From NCBI GenBank assembly GCA_905221605.1, contig CAJNDS010002736.1, positions 72,501 to 136,500 of the forward strand: a stretch of 64,000 bases of DNA, written 5' to 3'. The notes beneath the pieces are model-generated. The model saw only the letters and a list, made by a program, of their open reading frames with translations. It ran no database searches and was not told the origin of the DNA. Positions 27,401-39,400 of the stretch are shown here, piece after piece. Numbering within the stretch: position 1 is the stretch's first letter; the number at the start of each line of letters is the position of its first letter. The translations under genes were made by a program, and so were the position numbers. The stretch is from Symbiodinium natans (lineage: Eukaryota > Sar > Dinophyceae > Suessiales > Symbiodiniaceae).

Positions 27401-30400
27401 GGGGGTACAAGTTTTGTGGTTTAACGCTTGGTGCTTTAGGGTTTAGGGCTTAGGGCCTATGGAGAAGAGGCAAAGGCCAAGAAGGTGGTGGGTGTAGTGT
27501 TATGCTGCTGTGGTATAAATGCAAGTGTACTTATGACCCAATAGGGCACTTAGGGGGGCTTATAAGTGGGTTATATGTACAGTAACCCTAAACCCTAAAC
27601 CCTAAACCCTAAACCCTAAACCCTAAACCCTAAACCCTAAACCCTAAACCCTAAACCCTAAACCCTAAACCCTACACCCTAAACCCTAAACCCTAAACCC
27701 TAAACCCTACACCCTACACCCTAAACCCTAAACCCTAAACCCTAAACCCTATGAGTACAGTTACAATAGGTGAATAAGTACCATGAACCTCCAAGCAGAG
27801 GTTGAAGCGCTGCGGGAGCTGCACAAGGAGCCTCATTCCGACTTGGGGGGGGGGGCCCTTGGGGGGACCTGCTGCCAACAGGGTTTAGGGTTTAGGGTTT
27901 AGGGTTTAGGGTTTAGGGTTGAGGGGTTCCCTAAACTACCTTCAGCCTGGCGGGTCTGAGGCGAGGGCTCCAGGGTGCCCCTGTGCAGCCAGCGAGGTTT
28001 GCTGGCTTTCAAGGGTTCTGATGTATGGGCCCGTGGGTTGCATAGCGGAACAAAAAGGGTATACAAGTTGACAAGGGGTCCCCTTTTAAGGGTCCATATG
28101 AAGGGACCATGTAAGGATCCTAAGATTCTCACGGTCTCTTCTAGTAAGTGATCGGTGCTGGGTCACCCCATTTGATGGGAATCCGAGTCCTTCTCATGAT
28201 AAGTGCAGGGAGTCGCCTCAGTGCTGCTTGCTCGTTTCCTTGCAAGACAACCTTCCAAACTTTGTCCAGATTGTAAGACGGCCGAGTTTAGGACCCCGCT
28301 GCACCTCCCCTAGGGTTTAGGGTTTAGGGTTTAGGGTTTAGGGTTGCAGTTGCAGTCTGGCTGCTGTAACAGGGTTCCCTGTGACGTGGCTTTTCGGTTC
28401 CCATTGCGCTCTACACCACCCCCCCTTGCGCCGTAACCCCAAACGCCAAACGGAGCGGGGAGCAAAGCTCAGACGTCAGGTCCGGGCATCAGGCATTTGT
28501 GGGGAGGCCGAGGGAATCGACCACCGGAAACCTAAACCCTAAACCCTAAACCCTAAACCCTAAACTCTAAGAACTTTTGAGGGCAGGGCCTAGGGAAACC
28601 TTTGTGCCCTTCCCGAGGCAGAGCTGCGCGCGGTGATGTTGCGGAAGGACACGCCGGGCACCACGTTCCGAAATGCTCGTAGGCGCAGGAACCCTAAAAG
28701 GAAACAAGCCTTTTAGGGTTTAGGGTTTAGGGTTTAGGGTTTAGGGTTTAGGGTTTAGGGTTTAGGGTTTAGGGTTTAGGGTTTGCCTTAGTTTTTTGAT
28801 TTCTATGCTGGCTTCGGGCTCGTGATCTGGGTGAAAGTTTGAACTTTGAGGTGTTCGGCTTTAAGATGCTTCAAGTGTTTGGGCTGAAAGGGTTTGGGCA
28901 TCCTTGTCGGGTTCAAGGAACAGGGTTCCATGCAGCGTCTGGAGCAAGTTCGATGCAGAGCTCTGCGTTGCAAGACGCCCTACAGCGCCTGAACTTCACA
29001 AACCAAAAAAACTGGAAACCAAGGCCCCATGCTGCCCACAGGAGCCTACTTGGAGGTTCATGGGTACTTGGCCCCAACTATAACTGCACTTATCGCCCAA
29101 CTTAGAGGACTCAGGGGACCTACAAGTACACACTTGTACGAGTTGGGTTGCAAGTACCCATGAACCTCCAAGTGCAAATGTGCTTTAGACAAGGGCCTTC
29201 AAAAGTAGAATAGGATAGTCTAAGTGTACATGGGGAGCATACGATCATTCCCTCAAGGGACTAAGGCTCGTACCGCTCTTGGACCTCCAGGGACCCTTTT
29301 TTTGGGAGCTTAGGGGCTTATTTGGGGACTATAGGGGCTCTACAAGGTATACATAGGGGTTAGACAGGGGAAGAAGATGAAGGGTCCCTTCTAGGGGTCC
29401 CTCCTTATACTTGGAGGTTCATGGTACTTATGAACCAAGCATAACTGGACTTCTAACCCACTTATAAGACCTTGAAGTGCCCTAAGATGGTTATAAGTAC
29501 AGAACAAGTTGTTAGTAAGTACCATGAAACTCCAAGTATACGCCTCAAAACCCTCCAACCCCAAAACCCAATACCCTAAACCCTAAACCCTAAACCCTAA
29601 ACCCTAAACCCTAAACCCTGAACCCTAAACCCTAAACCCTAAACCCTGAACCCTAAACCCTAAACCCAAAACCCCAAACCCCAAAACCCAATGCAGGAAG
29701 AGGAGCTCCGGCAAGGTCTCCAGAGCCTCCGTCGCGAGTTGGAGGCTGGAGCCACGATTGCTGTCAGATTTTGTGACCCTAAACCCCAAACCCTAAACCC
29801 TATAAACCCTAAACCCTAAACCCTCAACTCTAGCTTTGGGGGTCCTTATAGGGTTTAGGGCTCAGGGGTTGCCGCGCTTCGGTGTCGAAGCTTTGGGGGT
29901 TGATGGATGTTAGGGTTTAGGGTTTGGGGTTTAGGGTTTGGGGTTTAGGGTTTAGGGTTTGGGGTTTAGGGTTTGGGGTTTAGGGTTTAGGGTTTGGGGT
30001 TTAGGGTTTGGGGTTTAGGGTTTAGGGTTTGGGGTTTAGGGTTTGGGGTTTAGGCACCCCCGTTGGGGGATTCCTACAACAAGGATTATGTTTAGGCTTT
30101 AGCGTTCTGGGTTTAGGGCTTTGGGTTTAGGGTTTAGGGCGTGTAAGCCCTAGGCAAACAGAAACATGAACCGCAAACCCTAAACCCTGCAAACACAAAC
30201 TGAACCCTAAACGCAGAAACTTCATCCTCCCCTCTTTTTCACCAGCAAGCGGACAACCAAGACAGTAGGTGAAGTACCACTAAACCCTAAATCCTAAACC
30301 TTAAACCCTAGACCCTAAATCCTAAACCTTAAACCCTAAACCCTGACAAAAGTGCGGTAGGTTGTCGACCACGCTGTTGGACTCAATGCAATGCGTCAAG

Positions 30401-33400
30401 AACCGACCGCTGTAGGGGTCGGAATAATTACTAACAGTATCCCCGTATGATCCCTTTATAAGAATGGGCTTCAGCTGCTCTGGCTTCTGGCTTCACGTTC
30501 GTCAGGGCGTGATGATGGGTGATGGTTGTGTGTCGTAGCCGGACACTAGTGAAAACCCTAAACCCTTTGCCATCGCCCCTGCAGAGTGACATGGAAAATG
30601 GTCAGCCAGGCGGGTGGCAAAAATGAAAAACCACGTCTCCGGTGAAAATCTTCCTGCAAACAAAATCGCAAGGACTCCGACAATGGCCCTGAGGCCCCTT
30701 TTGTTTAAGGATTCTGTAGGGTTTAGGGTTTAGGGTTTAGGGTTTAGGCAAAAAGGGTTTGGGGTGAACCTTCGTTCGTGCCAGGCGATCCATGAAGCCG
30801 AGGTTGCCTCGCTCCGTAGCTTCATGGAGGAGGAGAGGGCGATGTGCCAGCAGGGTTTAGGGTTTAGGGTTTAGGGTTTAGGGTTGGGCAGGGAGGGCGC
30901 AACCCTCAACCCTGAAGGTTTCGGGTTTCGACTGTCCTTTGATATGGTTCTATAGGATATGGGGGCGTAGGATTCCCTTATCATAAGGACAGGCACCCCC
31001 TAATTTCGGAAACCCCCAGATATGAGGGGCACATAAGGTCCAAGAACACTTCAACATCCATACCCCCTCTAAACGGAGAATAGAAGGAAGAATTCTAGCG
31101 TACCCCTTAACTTCGTTTAAGGGGGTATGCCCAAGGGGTGTGTGGAGTATTTCTGAGATAAGGGCTCCAAAAGCCTTGTGCAACGCTCAGACGGTTGAGG
31201 GGTGAGATCGCATTCAGTATCAACTTCCGGCTTGTGCAAGGGTTCCCTAAGGGTTTGGGGCTTAGGGTTCAGGGTTTTTAGGTTTTATAAACCTTAAAAA
31301 CCCTAAACCCATAGGGCACCCTAAACCCCAAGCCCTTTAGAGGTGTAGAGGTTGCGCCGGGAGGAGAAGAAGGTCCTAACGGACGAGATCAACCAGAAGG
31401 ACTCCGAACAACGGGCGATTTGGGATCTTTGCCGCTTGCGTGGAGTAGTTGACAAAACGACGAAGATATGGGACCGGTGTAATCCCCCGCCCAGTTCAGC
31501 TAAGTCTGTGGGGACCCTCCCCTCCTCTTGTAGGGCTTCCCTTCAAAAACACCCTTGAGAGGCTCCTTCAGAGGCATGCCCTAAACCTTAAACTCCATAC
31601 CCTAAACCCCTCCTCCGCGGACCTGTCTTACGGGCTTCCCTTATTGGCTTCGTTCAAAGGCGTCCTTTAAGGGGCCTGCAGGAGCGGGAGCCTCCTGTCA
31701 AGGCCTCCTTTAAGGTTTAGGGTTTAGGGTTTAGTCAGAAGGCGGTTTACAAACCTGGACACGAAGTGCTGCGTAGTTGCTTTTCGCTTCAGGGGAAGTA
31801 TCGCTCGTGAACTACGCTCCCGAAACCGCTGCAAAAAAGGAAACCTGAAATCAACAAAATCCGGGCTTAGGGTTGTGGGTTGCACAACTGAAAGACGAAA
31901 CCCCTCGGTCACGGATGCACTGGGAAGTGGATGCACTGGCACCATGGATGTTCTCAAGGTTCGGCCATGGATGCTTGGGGAAGTAGATGCATTGGCACCA
32001 TGGATGTTCTCAAGGAAAGCAGGAAGAACCCTGAACCCTAAACCTTAAGCCCTAAACAACCAGGGTTTTGGGTGCCTGTTTCCGCTTACGGGCCTCCCCT
32101 CCAGGAGGGCTCCAGGGGCTTCCTTGTAGGGGCTTCACATAAGGGTTCCTTTCGGGAGCCTCCTTCGGCTATAGGGTCTTGATCTTTGGGTTTCCTGTAA
32201 GGGCATACCCCTAAACCCTAAACCCTAAACCCTTAAACCTTGTGGATGATTGCTTGTGGGCTGGAGGTCTCTGCGCAGTTGAATGAGTAAATGTGATGTA
32301 AGTTGTTAATGAAGCTGTTGTACATGTACCTGATGATATGGGACCAATGAGTGGGTGATGTCTCCATGTAGTGCAAATGTTTAAAACTGCTTGAGGTGCT
32401 GAACCCTTCAGCCCTAAACCCTAAAATGGGTTTAGGGTTTAGGGTTTAAGGTGTAGGGTTTTGGGTTTAGGGTTAGAATGGGTTTAGGGTTTAGGGGTTA
32501 GCAGCAGTACCCAGCCAGCCCAGCCCTCTGCTCTCGTTCCGCCTCCGCCTCACTTTCTAGGGTTCTTAAGGGAGGTGTGTTAAGGTTCTCTAATACTCCC
32601 TACTACTCCCTAAGGCTCCCTAAGCTCCCCTCAGGTTCCCTTGCTACCTACCTCCATGAACCCTGTGCTGTGACATTTGAATTTCACGTTCCAGGACAGC
32701 CTCAGACCTGAATATCCCCCAAAAATACCCCAACAAATGCCCCCAAGCAACCCAAATGCCCTAAACCCCCAACACCTCCAAAGTTCCCGAAAGAACGACA
32801 GCTGGTGCTTAGGCTTTAGGGTTTAGGGTTTAGGATTTAGGGTTTGGGGTTCAAACCCTAAAACCTGGTGCTTGGGAGGACGGCATTCATCAGGCGAAGG
32901 TGGATTCGATCACCGCCGCCAGCGACCAGCTCCTCGCGGACACGAAGCGGGGCCTGGAGGAGAAGCACCAGGTGCCGCACACCTCATTTTCTTGAGCGGC
33001 TTGCCACTTGATAAAGTGCAACGCAACATTTTATTTCCTGATGTGACACACTAAATTTTTATGCGTATGTTGTATATCTCCCAACCCTAAACCCTAAACC
33101 CTAAACCCTACACCCTAAACCTGGTTTGGCGGTGAGAAGCTGAGGAGTTGCAATAGCGGCTCAATAGCGATGACGAACAGTTACTGCTAGTAGTAGAGTA
33201 GGTAGCCTTTAACCTTTTTGGGGGTAATACAATCCCCTTAGAATCCCAAAGGTGAGCCTTTAGCTCCCCCAGCTAACCGGACATCTAACTCTGTGGTGCT
33301 TTACTGTAACTTTAGATCCTTAGCCTTTTTGGGTTTATTGGGTTTCTTATTAAGGCAGCTAAAAGTTTGATTTATAGCTACCCTCCTGAGTGCAGCCAAG

Positions 33401-36400
33401 ATCTAAGTACTAGGACAACTGATGAGCTTCCGCAATTGGGGCGGGAAAAATCCCTCGCCGCCTTGGCCGAGTTCTCGTTTGTACCCCGTTTGGAGTTTCA
33501 ATTGTCTTTTTAAAACTTTGTGATTAAGATTTCCGAGAAATTCTTGGGATTTGCAGAAACAGCCAACTAAAAAGGTTGCAAAGTTGACAAATATTTTCGA
33601 CCTCCTCCAATTATTGTCCGTCAATTTGGTTTACACATACTTTTCAACTTATTGAGGCAGCTGATGTAACTAAGAATCGAGTTCTACAAGCTTTTATTCG
33701 TTACTTGCGGAAAGTATTGCTTACGCAAAAGACAACTTGTTCAGTTCCATTACTGAATCTGATTGCAACAACGACCTAGCTCCTGATGACAATCGTTAGA
33801 CTGATTAGCTTTCGAACCGTCCGGCAAATTAGCGGCAGCAATTTGCTTTTAAGATTCAGGGGCGCTTTTTCTTGAGGCATTAATGGCCACCCGGTCTTCT
33901 GCATGGTTTACGCAATAGTCTGAGAAATACTCAACATAATCCTGTGGCATACCCCCTTAAAAGAAGCGAGTATCTTCTCCTTTTATAGGTTAAGGGGTAT
34001 GGGTTTGGGGTATGTTGAGAATTATTCTCAGAAGTAGGATTTGGGGAATAGAATCATGGTAATACGATTCAGGGAAGAAGACTCTAGACATACCCACTCT
34101 CTAGGGCTCAGCGAAATGGATTTGCGGAAGAGGATGTTGTTTTTTTTTTTTTAGGGGCTCTCCTCTCAAATCTTGGTCTCCAGGTCACGTGGAGACTCTC
34201 CCCTCTAGAATAAAGCAAAACACAAGCTCTTAAGTTCAGCCTTTAGGGAACCTAAAAGGGTTGAAGTGTTAAGATGCCGGTGTGCAGATACCGATCAGTG
34301 ACAATTTCTCAAGGCCCAAGACGCCTATTTCAGAATTAAAAGTCTCAGATGCTTAAGACGAGAAACGAAAGTTGAAGGCACCGCCCGAGAGTCTCCCAGA
34401 AATCTTTAATCTTCAATCTTCAGTTTCTGCATTTAAATTCTCAATATTCTTTAGCTTCTTGGGTGGTTCTTTGATTCTTGGCTGGGACCTGTCTAAAGAA
34501 CATGGATCTGTGGGGGTAGAGTAGCAAACCCTAAACCCTAAACCCTAAACCCTAAACCCTAAACCCTAAACCCTAAACCCTAAACCCTAAACCCTAAACC
34601 CTAAACCCTAAACCCTAAACCCTAAACCAACATTTGGATCTAGGGGGGGATTTCTTTCACCCCTCCTTGGGCACACCCCAGAGATCTCCGGAAGAGAAGC
34701 CTCCCGCGCTGCCCACCCCCAAGCGTCATTAGGGTTTAGGGTTTAGGGTTTAGGGTTTAGGGAGCATGGGGGGGGCGGCCGCCCACAAGGGCCTCTCCAA
34801 ACGGGCTGAAGTATCCTGAGATATCCTGAGGCACAGCTTGGGATGTTCCCCCTTATGCTCGCAGTCCTTACTTGGGATTGTAATGAGGGGGGAACTATAA
34901 TGATGATTAAGGACTGTTTAGGATAAGGGGGAACACCCCAAAGCCCAGAATGCGAGGAGACCTGTGGCCACAACAAGCACAATCCTTGGGACGAAGCCCC
35001 TGCGTGAGCCGAAAGTTCCTAAAGCCAACTCTGAAAGGCTGCGGTTTAAAGGGCTTTTAGATTTGCTGTGGGGTGCCTTACATAGTTGGGCTGATGTCAA
35101 CTGCAGCTGCCCAAGCTCCAATTCCGAGCATGATGGCAGCAATGAACACTAGAAGCCTTGATGATCCATATTCCCTATAGTCATCCATAGTACATGGCAC
35201 ATGCCTGACCTTAGGACCCCAACACATCAACATGATGTTCCGGATATCTTTGTAGTAGCCATTCCTGAGGAGCCGTATGAAAGCGCGCATGGCTTCTGCA
35301 GCAGGCAGTCCGGCAAAGCAGTCCGAAGAGGGGCCTGAAGGATACCGGCAACCCCCCCCCCCCCCCCCCCCCAGCCCCGAACTTCGAGGATTCGAGGATG
35401 GGTCAAGCAGCACAAGCAGCATGGGATCCTTGCTGGCAGCATTGTGCCGGCAATGGGTCAGCAATCTCGTGCTGCAGCTGACCTGGCGACTCACGGATCC
35501 ACGTGCGGCGGAAGCTGTCGCTGCGGTGGGGATGGCTGATCGAATCCCTCTCGCACCCGGCCAGCATCTTCTTCCGGTACATGGCCAGCAGCACGGAGAG
35601 TTGCGTTGGGCAGCTGATTGAGTTATGGCCTGATCGCGGGGCCTCTGACCTCCAAGGCTGCCTCTTCATCGCTACTCCGAAGCTTCCGCCTGGAATCATG
35701 CTGGACCAGAAATCAGGCTTGATCTTCGGCAGGCCCCACGAAGCTACTCCTGGACAAGTCAGCCACTGCATTACAGCTTGAAACCCAGATCGCTTCCCGA
35801 TGACGGTAAGAGTGGCATTGATCAAGCTGAGGGTCAACAGCGCTGTGCCTGCGGGTGATGAAGTTCACTGAGCGGGACGGGCGAGGGACAGTCGTGGCAG
35901 CCTTGTATTGGCAGCTCCAGCTTATCTGGATTTGCAGCCATGAGACTCAAAGACGAGTGGGGGCATGTCCCGGAAGTGAACAACAGCGCTCGTGAGCTCC
36001 AGGCTTCGCAGGCTTGTGTAACCGTACGAATTCGAAAACTAATTCGAACGAGTCTTGAACTGTCTTGGATAAGAGCCACATCCTCACCTCGGCGAGGTCG
36101 CACTGTTCTGGTAGCTGACCTTCCCCGAACGGGCCAAAGCGCCGCTGCATGACCCAGTCTACAAGGAGCTGCGCACCAAGGTTTCACAAAAGCTCCTGTC
36201 GTACCTCCCTTGGCTTAAGCCAAGCATCCGCGAAGTCCCCAACCCACCATGTTTTCATCTTTACTTGCTTATTTACGTGAACGTGTTGTGTGATTTCGTT
36301 TTGGATGAGTTTTTTACGGCTTCAGCGGTTGAGAGTCGCATGGGTCTACGCACAGTTTAAGATGTCGGTTCTTGTGTCTGTCGCTTCTATCCGAAGACCC

Positions 36401-39400
36401 CGAGAATGACTTCCGCACCCCGCAGCCAAGAATCCAAAACCCACAATCCTGCACCCGAAAGCCCTCTGAGACCCTGGACCCTCAAAACCCACGAACCCGA
36501 AGGCCGCCAAAGCCCAGCAAAAGTTCAGGGTCTAGGGCAACACATAACCCCAATACCTCTAGAAACATCCACAACAGACCCGCAAGACCCCCGAAAAAAC
36601 CTGACAAAACCCGAAAACTCAAACCCGAAATCCCAAACCCTAAGCCCTGAACCCTGAACCCTAAACCCTACACCTTAAACCCTAAACCCTAAACCCGACA
36701 CCCGCGCAGGCCGAAATTCGCCAGATGCTTCAGAAGCATCAGGCCGACATGCCTCTTGCCTGCACTTGGAGGGTTCATGGTACTCATGAACCAATTGGGA
36801 ATGTACTTACAACCATATTAGGGCACCTAAGGGGCTTCTAAGTGGGTTAAAGGCAGGTATATTTGGTGAATAAGTACCGTGAACCTCCAAGCAGGAGCTT
36901 GCTGCCCGCGACCAGTTGAGGGGGGGGTTGAGGGTTTTAGGGTTTTAGGGTTTGGGCTTTAGGGCTTTAGGGCTTGAGGGCTTTAGGCTTTAGGGCTTCA
37001 GGGCTTTAGGGCTTTAGGGCTTTAGGGCTTTAGGTTTTAGGGTTTTAGGGTTTCAGGGTTTCAGGGTTTCAGGGTTTTAGGGTTTTAGGGTTTTAGGGTT
37101 TTAGGATTTTAGGGTTTAGGGTTCGAGACCTGGATGCAAAAGGTTTAGGTTTTAGGGTTTGGTCGGTTAGGTTAGGTTTTAGGGTTCAGGGCGGCTGATT
37201 GGCTCCCACAGTCCAGATGCAAAGAAAAGGGTAGGGTTTAGGGTTCAGGGTTCAGGGTTTAGGGTTTAGGAGGCTGGTCTAAGCTTCCCTCCCCCGACCT
37301 GTCGCCCACCCTGTCAGTCCCAGGGAGCAGCTGGCATCCGAGAAGGACACCGATTCCGACGTTGCACGTCCCTGAGCCCTAAGCCAACCGATGCTTCGGG
37401 ACAGAGGGCTATTTTAAGTAGGTTTAGGGTTTAGGGTTTAGGGTTTAGGGTTTAGGGTTTAGGGTTTAGGGTACAAGCCTCTTGCTTGAATCAGCCCGGG
37501 GTCGGTCCGATTGGATTGGGAGTTGAGGACACCACCTGGGCATTGGCCATGTCTGGCATGGTGGAGGAGAAGGCAGGGGTATCTGCCCAGCTGCGCGTCA
37601 GCGTGGCAGAGCTACAAGGGACTTTCTGGGCATTTTTCTACACCCTTCCAGCAGCCCGTTAACAGGGGGCTTCAGCAGCCTGTAAACAGGTGGCTTCTCA
37701 GGCTACCTTCTTCTACTTCGGGCGTCTTAAAGGGTGTGTGAAAGGTCTTCCTTCTGAAGCTCAAGCTTAAAGGGTTTTTGAGGAATCACAAGGGCCTCCA
37801 AAATTATAGCAAAAGGCAAAGCCAAAAGCATGGGGCTTGACACCCAGATCCCTAAGCCCTAACCCAAAACCACATCTGTCCCTTAAGCCCTAAACTCTAA
37901 AGCCTCAACTAAACCCTAAACCCTAAACCCTAAACCCTAAAACCCTAAAACCCTAAAACCCTAGAACCCTAGAACCCTAAAACCCTAAAACCCTAAAACC
38001 CTAAAACCCTAGAACCCTAGAACCCTAGAACCCTAGACCCTAAACTCAACCCCAAACCCTCAGCAACCAAGCCCTATCCCGACGGCTGGTCTGCTTGGCG
38101 GCCGGCTTCCAAAAGGCAACCCCCAAACTCTCAGCCTAAACCCTAAACCCTAAACCCTAAACCCAAACCCTAAACCCCAAACTCTCAGGTCCCGGATTTA
38201 GGGTTGAGGGTTTAAGGTTTAGGCTTGAGGGTCTAGGGTGAGGGTTGAGTTTAGGGTCCCTAAACCCTAAACCCTAAACCCTTTAGGTTTGTTCAGGGGT
38301 ATGATTGAAATTTTCAGGCTTGGGGTTCAGGGCTTGCATGGGGTTTAGGGACCAATCTGGATGCATCTCCCTCCTATTGCTGAACCATCGATCCCAAGCT
38401 CCCAAACATCCCATACTTGGAGGTTCATGGTACTTATAAACCAATTACAACTGTACTTATAACCCACTCCCTGATATGGTTACAAGTACAGTTTGTAGTT
38501 ATAAGTACAGTAGTTATAATGCCTCAAGTGCCCTAATATGGTTGTCAGTACAGTTGTACTTGGTAAGTACCATGAACCTCCAAGTACCCTTTAGGGTTCA
38601 GGGTCTAGGTTTAGCGTTTGGGATTTGGGTGACGAGACCTGCTGCAACTGGGCTGTAGGGTTCAATGCCAGGAGGTGATCGCATCATTTTCAGACGTGGG
38701 CTCGTCATTCTGAACACTTAGGGTTTTTTTAACGTTAAAAACCCTAAATAGGCTTTCTTTAAGGTTAAGAAGCCCTAAAGCTTGGCAGATGTCGAATGTT
38801 TTTTGGGGCCTCAGGGATCATGCGTGAGTCTGAAGGGGTCGCAGGCTGCAACCCTCTTCCCGACATGGTGGCTTCCGAAATTGGCGTACCTTATTGGGGT
38901 CCCTATTCAAAGGGAATCCGACTATTTGGGGTCTATTTGGGGGTTCACTTTTTTTCATAAGCCCCCAAATCTGGCATGACATGTAGGTCCACCCAGTCTT
39001 AGGAGCTTCCATGAGTGTACGGAGGGTCCCCAAAGCCCTAACCCCTGCAACTGCTCACAACACGACCCTTTCGGGCTCATAGCTTGGGCTTGTCGATGGC
39101 GCGGAGCCATGAGATCTCCGGTTGCTCTGTGGAGCGCCCTTGCCTCCCTCGGCCATTTGTGGCTGGTGGCCGCCAACTTCCGCACCTCCTTCCAGTTCAA
39201 GGAGACTGCACAGGGTTTAGGGTTTCGGGTTTAGGGTTTAGGGTTTTAAACCCTAAACTTTGGGGTGTAGGGTGCAGGGTTTAGGGTTTAGGGCTTAGGG
39301 TACAGGCTTTAGGGTTTAGGGCACGTCAAGCCGGGGTTGATTTGGGGGAAAGAAAGTAGGCTCACACCAGGCTGATGGGCAAAGACTTTGGGGTTTTTTG

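Noticed and set aside
36372-36657. Proline- and lysine-rich ORFs
   Set aside because: Low-complexity degenerate CCCTAAA-like sequence.
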